Below the pieces are notes generated by a model, which saw only the letters and a program-made list of their open reading frames with translations, ran no database searches and was not told the DNA's origin. Positions 8,413-16,844 of a stretch of 37,067 nt of DNA are shown here, in pieces; the stretch's first letter is position 1, and every line of letters begins with the position of its first letter. Source of the DNA: Candidatus Stahliibacteriota bacterium. GTDB lineage: Bacteria; Hydrothermota; Tepidihabitantia; SM23-42. The position numbers and the translations under genes were made by a program. The stretch spans positions 1-37,067 of the forward strand of contig JAUVZL010000026.1 of NCBI GenBank assembly GCA_030602565.1, given 5' to 3'.

Positions 8413-9579
8413 ATGCATATTGAGTCAAAGATCGTGCACGGGGGACAGCACCCTGATAAAGAAACTGGTGCTCTTGCGCCACCGATTTATCAGACATCGA
8501 CTTTTGCCTTCCGTAGTGCTGAACATGGTGCGCGGCTCTTTAAGCAAGAGGAAAAAGGGTACATTTATACAAGACTTAGTAATCCGACGATCGATCTTTT
8601 GGGAAGCAAGATTGCTCTATTGGAATCTGCTGAGGCAGGTGTGGTTTTCGCATCTGGTCTGGCAGCAATTTTTAACGTCGTTGTGACGCTTACCAAAGCC
8701 GGTGAACACGTTGTCTCTGACAACACTATTTATGGCGGTACTTATGCATTGTTCAAGAGCATTCTGCCCAAGATAGGTATTGAGGTAACATTCTGCAATA
8801 CGGCAGATGCAGATCAATTGGTTTCTTGTATTAAGGATAATACACGGTTGATCTTTACTGAGACGCCGGCAAATCCGACCCTGAAGATTGTTGATATTGC
8901 TCGATGTTCAGAGATCGCCCGCGCCAAAAATATCCCTTTGTGTGTTGATAATACCTTTGCCACACCGTATCTCCAGAGACCAGTGGAACTTGGCGCTGAC
9001 ATCGTGGTCCATTCAGCGACTAAATATTTTAGTGGACACGGCGATATTATTGGCGGCGTTGTTGTTGGGAAAAAGGATTTCGCGCATCAGCTGTGGGAAG
9101 ATGCTAAAGAGATCGGTGCCTGTAGTTCGCCTTTCAATGCCTGGCTTGTTTTGCGGGGTCTGAAGACCCTGGCTGTGAGAATGGACCGACACTGTGAAAG
9201 TGCCATGAAGATTGCCGAGTATCTTGCAAAGCACGATAAGGTTGAGAAGGTTTACTACCCTGGTCTTACGTCGCACCCAGGCTATGAATTGGCAAAGAAA
9301 CAGATGAGCGATTTTGGTGGCATGCTTGGGTTTGATGTGAAAGGTGGTAAGGAAGCAGGCAAGACAATAATGAATTCAGTAAAGTTGTGTATTCTTGCAG
9401 TCAGTTTGGGTGATGTAGATACACTCATTGAGCATCCTGCTTCAATGACCCATTCAACGTATTCAGATGAAGAATTACGTGGGTGCGGGATTAACCCAGG
9501 TTATGTTAGAATATCGGTTGGGCTTGAACATGTTGATGATCTGATTGCTGATCTTGATCAAGCCCTTTCCAAGATATGA
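8413..9579 (+). CDS. Methionine gamma-lyase / cystathionine gamma-lyase family PLP enzyme
   Basis: A PLP enzyme of the Cys/Met metabolism family, 388 residues. Lys204 in HSATKYFSGHGD binds PLP. SGHGD and the SLGDVDTLIEHPASMTHSTY segment resemble methionine gamma-lyases, which cleave methionine to methanethiol, ammonia and 2-oxobutyrate. The residue matching Cys116 of the Pseudomonas enzyme is Gly here (IYGGTYALF), so strict specificity for methionine is uncertain; cystathionine gamma-lyase is the main alternative. Either product, 2-oxobutyrate, becomes propionyl-CoA, which suits the neighbouring carboxylase, epimerase and mutase. A strong Shine-Dalgarno (AAGGAGG) precedes the ATG. Confidence 0.88.
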   Translation: MHIESKIVHGGQHPDKETGALAPPIYQTSTFAFRSAEHGARLFKQEEKGYIYTRLSNPTIDLLGSKIALLESAEAGVVFASGLAAIFNVVVTLTKAGEHVVSDNTIYGGTYALFKSILPKIGIEVTFCNTADADQLVSCIKDNTRLIFTETPANPTLKIVDIARCSEIARAKNIPLCVDNTFATPYLQRPVELGADIVVHSATKYFSGHGDIIGGVVVGKKDFAHQLWEDAKEIGACSSPFNAWLVLRGLKTLAVRMDRHCESAMKIAEYLAKHDKVEKVYYPGLTSHPGYELAKKQMSDFGGMLGFDVKGGKEAGKTIMNSVKLCILAVSLGDVDTLIEHPASMTHSTYSDEELRGCGINPGYVRISVGLEHVDDLIADLDQALSKI

Positions 9580-9590
9580 TCTTGGAAAGG
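9564..9590 (+). other. Perfect 12-bp palindrome spanning the methionine gamma-lyase stop codon
   Basis: CCTTTCCAAGAT (9564-9575) pairs exactly with 9579-9590 across a three-base loop. The left arm and loop are the last codons of the gene; the right arm begins within the TGA stop. There is no T-run afterwards; family B repeat sequence starts at once. Confidence 0.7.
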
Positions 9591-9713
9591 AAGATTCAGA
9601 CAGATGGAAGCGGATGCAAACAGAATTTTTGTCAAATTAAATCCGTCTACATCTTAATTTGCCGATAGGTTAATCCGTTTACATCTACTTTTTCCAGAGG
9701 AAAAAGAAAGGAG
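9591..9713 (+). repeat. Family B repeat copy 1 (no gene)
   Basis: Contains the family B units in order: GATTCAGACAGATG, GCGGATGCAAACAGAATTTTT, AAATCCGTCTACATCTTAAT, TTGCCGATAGG, AATCCGTTTACATCT, then the terminal hairpin CTTTTTCC-AGA-GGAAAAAG (9688-9706, 8 bp). AAAGGAG follows directly and serves the HMG-CoA synthase start at 9720. Confidence 0.85.
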
Positions 9714-9719
9714 CGTTTA

Positions 9720-10766
9720 ATGGTTGGAATTGTTGGCTATGGTTCTTATTTACCGAGATATAGGATCAAGGTCGAGGAGATTGCCCATCAATGGGGCAGG
9801 GATCCTGTAACAGTGAAACGAGGTTTGATGCTCAACGAGAAAACTGTACCTGGAATGGATGAGGATACGATAACCATATCTGTTGAGGCAGCAAAGAATG
9901 CATTAAAAAGAGCTAATATCGACCCAGCTGAGATTGGTGCATTGTACGTCGGTTCAGAATCGCACCCCTATGCTGTAAAACCATCCGGGACTGTGGTTGC
10001 TGAAGCTCTGGGTGCTGTTCCAAATGTTCACATAGCGGATTATGAATTTGCCTGCAAGGCAGGAACTGAAGCAATGTTTGTTGCCTACGGTTTGGTTAAG
10101 GCTGATCTTGTGAAGTATGCGCTCGCCATTGGTGCTGATACTTCGCAGGGCGCACCAGGTGATGCTCTTGAGTTCTCTGCCTCAGCCGGTGGTTCAGCGT
10201 TTATTTTCGGAAAAGAAGGCGTTATCGCTGAAGTCCTGGATACGTTTTCATACACGACCGATACACCAGATTTCTGGCGCCGAGAAGGGGCTTTTTATCC
10301 ATTGCACGGTGGTCGATTTACTGGCGAGCCGGCTTATTTCAAACACATATTAGGTGCAGCAAAAGCGATTCTTGACAAGAGCGGGTATAAACCAGCTGAT
10401 TTCGCTTATGCAGTCTTTCACATGCCGAACGGAAAATTTCCATTAACCGCGGGTAAAAGATTGGGTTTTACCAAGGCACAGATGGAACCGGGTTGGATAG
10501 TGCCTTTAATGGGCAACACCTATTCAGGGTCGTCACCTACGGGATTCGCTGCGACGCTCGATATTGCCAAACCAGATGATTTAATACTATTGGTTTCTTT
10601 TGGTTCAGGCGCGGGCAGTGACGCATTCATATTCAAAATGACCAAACGGATTGATGATGTGCGTGACAAAGCAGAAAAGCTAAAAAGTATGCTTGAGAAC
10701 AACCGTATCTACCTTGATTACGGTCAATATGCGAAGTATCGGGGTAAGATCATAATGAACGAGTAA
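9720..10766 (+). CDS. Hydroxymethylglutaryl-CoA synthase, archaeal type
   Basis: Condenses acetyl-CoA with acetoacetyl-CoA to HMG-CoA. It has 348 residues, the length of archaeal HMG-CoA synthases (about 350) and shorter than eukaryotic ones (over 450). The catalytic triad is visible: Glu80 in [12 protein letters not shown], Cys112 in [13 protein letters not shown] and His234 in [10 protein letters not shown]. It begins with the family-typical [14 protein letters not shown]. It is followed within 12 bases by an SCPx-type thiolase and then a DUF35 protein, the order known from archaea, where the three proteins form one complex that passes acetoacetyl-CoA directly from thiolase to synthase. The start at 9720 has AAAGGAG upstream, supplied by the end of a family B repeat. 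Confidence 0.93.
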   Translation: MVGIVGYGSYLPRYRIKVEEIAHQWGRDPVTVKRGLMLNEKTVPGMDEDTITISVEAAKNALKRANIDPAEIGALYVGSESHPYAVKPSGTVVAEALGAVPNVHIADYEFACKAGTEAMFVAYGLVKADLVKYALAIGADTSQGAPGDALEFSASAGGSAFIFGKEGVIAEVLDTFSYTTDTPDFWRREGAFYPLHGGRFTGEPAYFKHILGAAKAILDKSGYKPADFAYAVFHMPNGKFPLTAGKRLGFTKAQMEPGWIVPLMGNTYSGSSPTGFAATLDIAKPDDLILLVSFGSGAGSDAFIFKMTKRIDDVRDKAEKLKSMLENNRIYLDYGQYAKYRGKIIMNE

Positions 10767-10777
10767 AGGGGGTTAGT

Positions 10778-11926
10778 ATGAGAGAAGTGGCAGTAGTTGG
10801 TTGTGGGATGACGAAATTTGGTGAGCTCTGGGAAAAGTCTCTGAGAGACATATTCGTTGAAGCTGCGCTAAAGGCAATCGATGACGCAGGCGTGGATCAT
10901 ATTGATTCAATGTATGTAGGTGCAATGACCCCAGGACTCTTTGTTGGCCAAGAACACATTAGTGCTTTGATGGCTGATTATCTGGGTATAGCACCAATAC
11001 CAGCGATGCGCGTTGAGTCAGCGTGTTGTTCAAGCGGCATGGCGCTGAGACTCGGTCTTTTTGAAATCTCCTCAGGTTACAGTGATATAGTTTTGGTCGG
11101 TGGCGTTGAAAAGATGAATGACGGTGCTGATGCTACTTACGCGCTTGCCACTGCAGCAGATCAGGAATATGAGGTGTATCAAGGTGTGACTTTTCCTGGT
11201 CTTTACGCCTTAATTGCTCGAGCACATATGCATCGTTACGGTACAACAAGGGAACAGCTGGCTGCAGTATCGGTAAAAAATCACCACAACGGTACGATGA
11301 ATCCCAATGCCCAATTTCAAAGAGAAGTCACCCTTGAGCAAGTCATGAATGCGACATTGGTTGCTGATCCGTTGACTGTGCTCGACAGTTCGCCAGTATC
11401 TGATGGCGCAGCATGCGTTGTTCTCACATCAGTTGATTTTGCCAAGCAGCTGAAAGTACCGTCGGTTAAGATACTCGGTTCAGGTGCCGCCACTGATACA
11501 CTTGCCCTGCATAATCGTGAAGACATTACCACTTTGAAGGCGGTCAAACTGTCGGGCAAGGCTGCCTATAAGATGGCTGGAATAAAACCATCAGATATTG
11601 ATGTGGCTGAGGTCCACGATTGTTTTTCAATCGCCGAGATCTGTATTATTGAGGAATTGGGTTTTACTGAAAAAGGCAAAGGTGGTCCTTTTACTGAACA
11701 GGGAAACACGGCTTTGGAAGGTAAAATTCCAGTCAACCCATCGGGCGGTTTGAAATCAAAGGGGCATCCGGTTGGTGCTACAGGTATTGCGCAAGTTGTT
11801 GAGGTGGTTGAACAGTTGCGTGGAAATGCCGGTAAACGTCAGGTGAAGAACGCAAAGATCGGGTTGACTCAAAACATGGGCGGCTCAGGAGGATCATCCG
11901 TTGTTCACATTTTTACGACGACGTAA
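10778..11926 (+). CDS. SCPx/archaeal-type acetyl-CoA C-acetyltransferase (thiolase)
   Basis: Forms or cleaves acetoacetyl-CoA. It has 382 residues. The nucleophile region is [12 protein letters not shown] (Cys83 or Cys84), the [10 protein letters not shown] segment carries the HDCF signature of SCPx-type thiolases, and [17 protein letters not shown] provides the active-site His. Adjacent to HMG-CoA synthase and DUF35, it is expected to be the acetoacetyl-CoA-producing part of the three-protein complex. Strong Shine-Dalgarno AAAGGGGG. A second thiolase of the same class lies at 25812 without its own DUF35. Confidence 0.92.
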   Translation: MREVAVVGCGMTKFGELWEKSLRDIFVEAALKAIDDAGVDHIDSMYVGAMTPGLFVGQEHISALMADYLGIAPIPAMRVESACCSSGMALRLGLFEISSGYSDIVLVGGVEKMNDGADATYALATAADQEYEVYQGVTFPGLYALIARAHMHRYGTTREQLAAVSVKNHHNGTMNPNAQFQREVTLEQVMNATLVADPLTVLDSSPVSDGAACVVLTSVDFAKQLKVPSVKILGSGAATDTLALHNREDITTLKAVKLSGKAAYKMAGIKPSDIDVAEVHDCFSIAEICIIEELGFTEKGKGGPFTEQGNTALEGKIPVNPSGGLKSKGHPVGATGIAQVVEVVEQLRGNAGKRQVKNAKIGLTQNMGGSGGSSVVHIFTTT

Positions 11927-11928
11927 AA
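11911..11928 (+). other. Hairpin spanning the thiolase stop codon
   Basis: TTTTACG (11911-11917) pairs with CGTAAAA (11922-11928) across ACGA. The TAA stop at 11924-11926 is part of the right arm. Like the palindrome at 9564, it marks the 5' border of a family B repeat. Confidence 0.55.
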
Positions 11929-11935
11929 ATATGAA

Positions 11936-12050
11936 GCAGATTCAGACAGATGTTAGCAGATGCACACGGAATTTTTGTCAAATTAAATCCGTCTACATCT
12001 TAATTTGCCGATAGGCAAATCCGTTTGCATCTATTTTTCCGAAAGGAAGG
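11936..12050 (+). repeat. Family B repeat copy 2 (no gene)
   Basis: Units GATTCAGACAGATG, GCAGATGCACACGGAATTTTT, AAATCCGTCTACATCTTAAT, then the internal hairpin TTTGCC-GATA-GGCAAA (12004-12019), AATCCGTTTGCATCT and the terminal element TTTTTCC-GAAA-GGAAGG. The Shine-Dalgarno GGAAGGAGG of the DUF35 gene grows directly out of the 3' side of that hairpin. Confidence 0.87.
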
Positions 12051-12057
12051 AGGTTTC

Positions 12058-12447
12058 ATGCCATCACCGACATATCGAAGAGAGATGCCTCAGAGATACC
12101 GGCTCGAAGCAGCCAAGTGTAAGAAATGTGGTAAATTGTTTTTTCCTCCACGCCTGGTATGCGCGGGTTGTGGGTCTAAAGAATTTGACAAAACAAAGTT
12201 GTCAGAAACCGGGACAATTCTCTCCCACACAATGATCAGGGTTGCGCCAGCAGATTTTGCTACGCAAGTTCCCTATGCAATTGCCATTGTTGAGTCAGAT
12301 AATGGCGTCAGGGTCACAACTCAGGTCGTTGACTGCAAGCCAGAGGATCTTGAAATCGGCAAGAAAGTAAAGTTTATTTTCAGGAAGTTGTATGAGGAAG
12401 GACACACGGGGATTATTTGTTATGGTTATAAGACAGTACTAGTCTAA
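12058..12447 (+). CDS. DUF35 zinc-ribbon/OB-fold acyl-CoA-associated protein
   Basis: A 129-residue protein with an N-terminal zinc ribbon (CKKCGKLFFPPRLVCAGCG, four cysteines at about residues 21-40) and a C-terminal OB fold that binds CoA in homologues. In archaea this protein bridges thiolase and HMG-CoA synthase and forms a shared CoA-binding site; gene order here is the same. The start chosen is the ATG at 12058, six bases after GGAAGGAGG; upstream in-frame starts would begin inside the repeat. Confidence 0.92.
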   Translation: MPSPTYRREMPQRYRLEAAKCKKCGKLFFPPRLVCAGCGSKEFDKTKLSETGTILSHTMIRVAPADFATQVPYAIAIVESDNGVRVTTQVVDCKPEDLEIGKKVKFIFRKLYEEGHTGIICYGYKTVLV

Positions 12448-12470
12448 ATTCGAAATACTAAATGACTTCA

Positions 12471-12570
12471 CCCCGTTAGATATGAACTTAATTCTTCTTT
12501 TCAATTATTTATGATGTGATGAGGATGATTTGGTGCGTTTAGCTTTTAAGGATTGTTTTATCTAACGGGG
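12471..12570. repeat. Family C element 1: 100 bp with 12-bp terminal inverted repeats
   Basis: The left end CCCCGTTAGATA and the right end TATCTAACGGGG-like sequence are reverse complements over about 12 bases. The interior is AT-rich and non-coding. Related ends occur at 12696, 17903, 25476 and 25601, so this is a dispersed MITE-like family. Confidence 0.7.
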
Positions 12571-12695
12571 CAGGCAAGCACGAATGACAGAAATCACAAA
12601 TTAAAAACATATACCCCCACCTTCTTCCCCCTTTAAGGGGGAGGATTAAGGAGAGGGTAATTTGAACATTTGAATTTGGATTTTAGATATTGTTC

Positions 12696-12797
12696 ACCCC
12701 GTGAAATAGGAGTAACCTTATTATGGGAAAAGAAAAAGGAAAACAATCAAAGTTAGTGAAGATAGAATCCTTCAAGGAAGGCTGTATTTCACAGGGT
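12696..12797 (+). repeat. Family C element 2: 102 bp, ends ACCCCGTGAAATA / TATTTCACAGGGT
   Basis: Terminal inverted repeats match at 12 of 13 positions. An ATG at 12723 opens a lysine-rich frame of 30 codons (MGKEKGKQSKLVKIESFKEG, then on). The element at 25601 has the same size, the same end type and an ATG at almost the same distance from its left end, which suggests both derive from one parent transposon by internal deletion. Assignment to an IS family (IS1595-like is my guess) is weak. Confidence 0.5.
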
Positions 12798-12838
12798 AAA
12801 GGATTTAGATATTAGTGCTTAGGATTTAGAAGGAGATT

Positions 12839-14446
12839 ATGTTTAAACTAGAATCAAAAATAAGCGTAAACAGCGCTGATTACAAAGAGAACAAAGCAGC
12901 TATGCAAGAAGCGGTGGGGGTCTTGAAGGAACGTCTTGCATCGGTGAAAAAGGGCGGCCCTGATTACATGCATAAAAAGCACAAAGACCGCGGTAAGTTC
13001 TTTGTGCGTGAGCGGCTACGGCTTTTGCTCGATCCGGATACGCCTTTTCTTGAATTGAATGCGTTGGCGGCTTGGGATATGTATGACAACCGCCATCCAT
13101 CAGCAGCAATCATTACGGGTATTGGTGTTGTCCACAATAGAGAGGTTATGGTCATTGCCCACGATGCTACGGTAAAAGGCGGAACCTATGTTCCGGAAAC
13201 CATAAGGAAGCATATCCGCGCGCAAGAGATCGCCATGGAAAACCGGCTGCCATGTATATACCTGGTCGATTCAGGAGGCATATTCCTGCCGCTTCAAGTC
13301 GGGACATTCCCTGACCGTTTCCATTTCGGCAGAATATTTTTTAACCAAGCACATATGTCAGCCGAGAATATCCCTCAGATATCAGTGGTCATGGGGTTTT
13401 GTACCGCAGGCGGTGCGTATCAGCCGGCGATGAGTGATGAAGTAGTCATTGTCAAAGGTGTAGGCACTATCTATATTGGCGGGCCTCCTCTGGTAAAGGT
13501 GGCAACCGGTGAAGTTGTTAGTGAGGAGGACTTGGGTGGTGCCGATGTTCATTGTCGTATCTCTGGTGTCGCTGACCACTATGCGCTCAATGACGAACAC
13601 GCCATCGAGATTACCCGCAATATCGTGGAGAATTTGGGCGAGCAGTTAAAATACCCGCTTGCAAGGAAAGAACCAGAAGAACCAGCATACGATCCATCAG
13701 AACTGTACGGGATTATCCCCAAAGACCTCAAGAAGACTTTTGATATGAGGGAGATTATTGCGCGTATTGTTGACCGCAGTGAATTCCATGAATTCAAGGA
13801 ACTATACGGGCTTACTATTGTTTGCGGTTTTGCGCGTATCATGGGTTATCCAGTTGGCATCCTTGCGAATAATGGAGTTTTGTTTTCGGAATCTTCCCAA
13901 AAGGGTGCGCATTTTGTTACGATGTGTGCAATTAGGAAAATACCATTACTTTTCATACAGAATATTACCGGTTTCATTGTCGGTAAAAGGTACGAGCATC
14001 AGGGTATTGCTAAAGACGGCGCTAAACTGGTACACGCGGTAGCTAATGCCCAGGTACCCAAGTTCACGGTCATAATAGGTGGGTCATACGGTGCGGGCAA
14101 CTATGGTATGTGCGGACGGGCGTATGATCCGCGACTTTTGTGGATGTGGCCAACTGCCAGGATATGTGTTATGGGTGGTGAACAAGCTGCTGGTGTTCTA
14201 ACTGATATCAAAGTAAGGGCTTTGACAAAAAAGGGGACGAAACCCACGGCCCAACAGATAGAGGAAATCAGAAGACCTATCCTGGCAAAATACGAGAACG
14301 AATCAAGTGCCTACTTCTCAACTGCTCGATTATGGGACGACGGGATTGTTGATCCTTTAGACACGCGCCAGTTACTCGGTTTGGCTATTGCCATGTCACT
14401 CAACGCGCCGATCCCTGACCACAAATTTGGAGTTTTCCGAATGTAA
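12839..14446 (+). CDS. mccB: 3-Methylcrotonyl-CoA carboxylase, carboxyltransferase (beta) subunit
   Basis: Transfers CO2 from carboxybiotin to 3-methylcrotonyl-CoA, giving 3-methylglutaconyl-CoA. It has 535 residues, the usual MCC-beta length. Diagnostic segments are YLVDSGGIFLPLQ, MGFCTAGGAYQPAMSDE, QNITGFIVGKRYE (MCC-like, replacing the DVPGFLPG of propionyl-CoA carboxylase) and GSYGAGNYGMCGRAY with WMWPTARICVMGGEQAAG. Its biotin carboxylase (20703) and carrier (22310) lie 6-8 kb downstream, separated by accessory genes, and methylglutaconyl-CoA hydratase is at 19052. A Shine-Dalgarno AAGGAG precedes the ATG. Geranyl-CoA carboxylase is the nearest alternative. Confidence 0.9.
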   Translation: MFKLESKISVNSADYKENKAAMQEAVGVLKERLASVKKGGPDYMHKKHKDRGKFFVRERLRLLLDPDTPFLELNALAAWDMYDNRHPSAAIITGIGVVHNREVMVIAHDATVKGGTYVPETIRKHIRAQEIAMENRLPCIYLVDSGGIFLPLQVGTFPDRFHFGRIFFNQAHMSAENIPQISVVMGFCTAGGAYQPAMSDEVVIVKGVGTIYIGGPPLVKVATGEVVSEEDLGGADVHCRISGVADHYALNDEHAIEITRNIVENLGEQLKYPLARKEPEEPAYDPSELYGIIPKDLKKTFDMREIIARIVDRSEFHEFKELYGLTIVCGFARIMGYPVGILANNGVLFSESSQKGAHFVTMCAIRKIPLLFIQNITGFIVGKRYEHQGIAKDGAKLVHAVANAQVPKFTVIIGGSYGAGNYGMCGRAYDPRLLWMWPTARICVMGGEQAAGVLTDIKVRALTKKGTKPTAQQIEEIRRPILAKYENESSAYFSTARLWDDGIVDPLDTRQLLGLAIAMSLNAPIPDHKFGVFRM

Positions 14447-14463
14447 TCCGCATTCTGCGGATT
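14445..14463 (+). other. Hairpin at the mccB stop codon
   Basis: AATCCGCA (14445-14452) pairs with TGCGGATT (14456-14463), loop TTC. The left arm starts inside the TAA stop codon. It marks the left border of the gene-bearing family B element. Confidence 0.55.
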
Positions 14464-15007
14464 TAGATTCAAACGGATGAATGCGGATGCAAACGGATTT
14501 TTTCAAAATTTGATATAAACAGATTATAGCGGATGCACACGGATAAGTTGTTACATAAAGAGTTAACATATAAGATAATTGGTATTTTATTCAAGGTACA
14601 CAGCAGTCTTGGCTGTGGATTCACGGAAAGGATATACCAACGTGCGATTGAGGTTGAGCTCGAGAAAGTCGGTATGTTATTCGAGGTTGAAAAAGAAATC
14701 GATATTGTATATGATGGTCAAAAAATCGGGAAATATCGATTAGACATAGTAGTTGAAAATAAGGTCATACTTGAGTTGAAAGCGACAGATCGCTTACCGA
14801 AGATATTTCGTGAACAATTGATTTCTCAACTAAGAGCATCACCGTATGAAGTTGGTCTATTGGTGAATTTTGGAACGCCAAAACTATATTATATGCGTTT
14901 TGCAAGAAAGAAATCTGTTTGAATCTTAATTTGTCGATAGGCAAATATGAATCCGTCTGAATCCGCTCCAATCCGTTTGCATCTATTTCTCTGAAAGAGA
15001 AAGGGGG
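14464..15007 (+). repeat. Family B repeat copy 3, enclosing a GxxExxY gene
   Basis: The 5' part (14464-14545) has AGATTCAAACGGATG, GCGGATGCAAACGGATTTTT and AGCGGATGCACACGGATAAG. The 3' part (14918-15007) has TCTGTTTGAATCTTAATTTG, TCGATAGGCAAAT, AATCCGTCTGAATCCG, AATCCGTTTGCATCT and the terminal hairpin TTTCTCT-GAA-AGAGAAA (14986-15002). The gene-less copies have the same 5' and 3' parts joined directly. The gene's first codons (ATG CAC ACG GAT) are repeat sequence, and its last codons also lie in it. Confidence 0.87.
14533..14922 (+). CDS. GxxExxY protein (PD-(D/E)xK-like)
   Basis: A 129-residue protein with the family name motif GFTERIY at about residues 33-39, and a nuclease-like core YRLDIVVENKVILELKA (Asp, then Glu-x-Lys) at about residues 64-80. 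The family is related to PD-(D/E)xK nucleases and its function is unknown. Both ends of the reading frame lie within family B repeat sequence, and gene-less copies of that repeat occur four more times in the window. That makes this a cargo gene, or the enzyme, of a small repeat-bordered element rather than a metabolic gene. Confidence 0.88.
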   Translation: MHTDKLLHKELTYKIIGILFKVHSSLGCGFTERIYQRAIEVELEKVGMLFEVEKEIDIVYDGQKIGKYRLDIVVENKVILELKATDRLPKIFREQLISQLRASPYEVGLLVNFGTPKLYYMRFARKKSV

Positions 15008-15011
15008 TTTA

Positions 15012-15341
15012 ATGAAAAAAGTAAGTCTTAAAGATATTATCAAGGATGTCAAAGAACCGTGGCAAATCAAGGATATTGCCTATATTAATGATACTGCTTT
15101 GCGTATCGCCAAGATCCACGGTGTTTACAACTGGCACACGCACCGCGATGAGGATGAATTCTTCATAGTACTCAAAGGTAAGATTTTTATAGATACTGAA
15201 GAAGGTGCAGTCGAACTCAGAGAGAATGAAGGCTATTTGGTGAAAAAGGGGAAGCGGCACCGTTCGCGTGCAAAAAAACCTGCCTGGATACTGCTCATTG
15301 AACCGATCAAAACGAAGACCTTGGGTGAAGATAATCAATGA
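15012..15341 (+). CDS. Small cupin-domain protein
   Basis: A 109-residue single cupin domain. The metal-binding motif WHTHRDEDEFFIVLKG (residues about 37-52: two His, then Glu) is followed by a second-motif-like KKGKRHRS. Such stand-alone cupins are mannose-6-phosphate-isomerase-like or of unknown substrate; sequence alone gives no reaction. The gene follows the gene-bearing family B repeat, whose final hairpin flows into the Shine-Dalgarno AAAGGGGG. It may be the last gene of the mccB transcript. Confidence 0.85.
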   Translation: MKKVSLKDIIKDVKEPWQIKDIAYINDTALRIAKIHGVYNWHTHRDEDEFFIVLKGKIFIDTEEGAVELRENEGYLVKKGKRHRSRAKKPAWILLIEPIKTKTLGEDNQ

Positions 15342-15860
15342 CTGGAGTAGATTCTAAACAAATACAAAGTTATAAATTCAAATATTCTAAATATTGTTTT
15401 GAATTTTGGTCATTTCGGTTAAGAAATTGTTTAATCTGTAGTGGCAGTCCGCTGCACAGTTTGGAGTAGCGAGACTTGTCTCGCACTGACTGTCTACAGG
15501 AGTAGGGGCTTTAGCCCCGTTAAATAATATTGATAGATAGACAAAAGCGAATAAAATATAAATATGAACAAAGTAATGACAAAAATTGTCAAATTTTGCC
15601 AATTGAAAGAGATAGCTGGTGCTTCAGCTAACATCGGTATAAACTGAATACTTCGTCTATCCTCCTATTTTGGGAGTATAGACGAACCAGTTCGTTTATG
15701 AACGAGTTAGGCGAAAAAGGTTGGTCCCAAGGAGAAATCCACCGAGCAGCAACGCGTCAATCACAGAAATGGCAGTAGCAATTACAACGAGGCTAAGAAC
15801 AGTAGCGACGGTAATATGAGTAGAAGTAATGCTGTAACGCCCTAATGTAAAAACAATCAC
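15342..15860. other. 519-base non-coding stretch with several hairpins
   Basis: No supported gene. It holds a hairpin GCGAGAC-TT-GTCTCGC near 15469-15484; GGGGC-TTTA-GCCCC at 15505-15518, running into a lone family C end CCCCGTTAAATA at 15515; a long imperfect hairpin TTCGTCTAT...ATAGACGAA (15652-15686); and TCGTT-TATG-AACGA just after it. The reverse strand between 15696 and 15860 reads as a hydrophobic frame, but nothing supports it as a gene. Confidence 0.6.
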
Positions 15861-16214
15861 ATGGCCTATAAAACTAAAAGAAAACACACTCTTCGCGAAT
15901 TGATGGAACTCGCCGTGGCAGAAGGCGATCGTTCTATCCCCGAGCATACCAACAGAGAAGATCCGTTTGTTGGAGCGATTGTAGCAACGAAAGATGGAGA
16001 GATTCTATCAAGGTCTCACCGAGGCGAGTTACGGGTTGGCGAGCATTGTGAATTCACACTGCTTGAAAGAAAACTTCGTGATCGAGACCTAACCGATTGT
16101 GTCCTGTATGTTACGTTGGAGCCGTGTACTGATGAATCCAGAGGTCAGGCAAAGTGGGGCTGTCGGAACGAGAATACAAGGAATTATTGTACATTCAGGC
16201 ACATGAGCCTGTAA
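15861..16214 (+). pseudogene. Truncated deaminase (CMP/dCMP-type zinc-binding domain)
   Basis: A 117-residue frame. It has a zinc-deaminase core: the HCEFTLLE segment (His and Glu) near residues 74-81, and EPCTDESRGQAKWGC near residues 94-108 (the PC...C pair). The sequence then becomes unlike the family and stops. A second frame beginning at 16154 overlaps it and encodes a winged-helix tail of the kind fused to such deaminases, so the gene looks internally deleted and frameshifted. The deaminase half may still fold, but its C-terminal helices are missing. Substrate unknown. Confidence 0.6.
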
Positions 16215-16351
16215 CCCGAGCACAGTTTGCTAAAGAGTTCGACCTGCCAGCGAAGACCGCGCAAAACCACCTCAGCCGCCTTATTCAGATCGGTGTGGTG
16301 TTTACAAAAGGAAAGGGAAAGGCAATAAGATATTATCATAGAAAAGGTTAG
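16154..16351 (+). pseudogene. Winged-helix C-terminal fragment, broken from the deaminase gene
   Basis: Sixty-five residues with an MarR/ArsR-like winged-helix pattern: SEREYKELLYIQAHEPVTRA, then a recognition-helix-like stretch KTAQNHLSRLIQIG and the wing GKGKAIRYYH. It lies in a different frame from the deaminase and overlaps its end. It is best read as the far end of one ancestral deaminase-(missing middle)-wHTH protein; a free-standing small regulator is the alternative. Confidence 0.5.
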
Positions 16352-16590
16352 ACAAATGAGTCGAAACATGCACCGATTCGCGCCAAGATGTCCGCCAACG
16401 TGGCGCGATTCAGGGTACGAATAACGCCGTTGATGCGATTCGCGCCGACATACGCGCCAAAGTGGCGCGAATGCTACTAATGCCCGATGAAAAGAACGAC
16501 GTGAAAATCAAATCATAGAGGATGCAGGTATTGTCTATCCTGAGAAATAGATTCAAATAGATTGTTCAAAGATCTGAAGGAAATAAAATT

Positions 16591-16695
16591 ATGGGAAATT
16601 TATTAGATAACTTAAGAATCTTACTTCAAAAAGATGAATGGTTAGTTAGCGAGGTGGATAAAGAGTTAAATAAGGGGTTTTATGCCCAAAAATAA
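16591..16695 (+). pseudogene. Possible N-terminal scrap of a type III DNA methyltransferase
   Basis: Thirty-four codons preceded by AAGGAA. The pattern LLDNLRILLQKDEWLVSE resembles the first residues of type III Mod proteins (L..L..LL..DERFVSE). The frame then stops. The resemblance is by eye over few residues, so the identification is weak, but RhuM genes are often found in restriction-modification loci. Confidence 0.3.
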
Positions 16696-16786
16696 CACAA
16701 AAAAAGGTGAATTGGGCAAAAAATCAACCTGTTCCTATTTGGATCAGGTTGTCGCAACGGCATTGCTAATTTTTTAAGTGATAACT

Positions 16787-16840
16787 ATGCTCTACGAAAC
16801 ATTTAATTCATTAAAAGAAGCGCACAGGCAAGGTTTATAA
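16787..16840 (+). pseudogene. Short coding fragment MLYETFNSLKEAHRQ, first copy
   Basis: Seventeen codons followed by TAA, ending just before the RhuM-Fic start. The same peptide with two substitutions (MLYEVFNSLKEAHGQ) is encoded at 17846 right after that gene. Over 46 bases the copies differ at about eight positions, mostly silent third bases, which suggests both were once part of translated genes. Identity unknown. Confidence 0.5.
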
Positions 16841-16844
16841 ATCT

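Larger units (their letters stand above)
12448..12838. other. 391-base intergenic stretch with two inverted-repeat elements
   Basis: No gene of convincing size. It holds two family C elements (12471-12570 and 12696-12797) and between them a run of Cs and Gs (CCCCCTTTAAGGGGGAGG near 12630, a short hairpin). A frame of 30 codons starts at 12723 inside the second element and runs out of its right end; it may be the remnant of a transposase start. AAGGAG at 12830 serves the gene at 12839. Confidence 0.7.
16352..16844. other. 493-base stretch of degraded sequence
   Basis: Contains two imperfect direct copies of a GC-rich unit (GATTCGCGCC...GTGGCGCGA) at about 16375-16411 and 16437-16470. A 34-codon frame follows at 16591-16695 (MGNLLDNLRILLQKDEWLVS...), which resembles the start of type III restriction-modification methyltransferases. 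Next comes a frame at 16682 whose STCSYLDQVVATA part resembles the STCAKIAQVAADG part of the following RhuM-Fic gene. Last is a 17-codon frame at 16787 that recurs after that gene. It looks like the debris of a defence or mobile locus. Confidence 0.5.

Noticed and set aside
12005-12235. A + strand frame of 76 codons overlapping the start of the DUF35 gene
   Set aside because: It begins in repeat sequence and reads the zinc-ribbon region in the wrong frame.
15696-15947. Hydrophobic reverse-strand frame of 83 codons resembling a membrane segment
   Set aside because: All other genes are on the + strand, part of it overlaps the deaminase coding region, it has no ribosome-binding site that I can see, and it matches no family I recognise.
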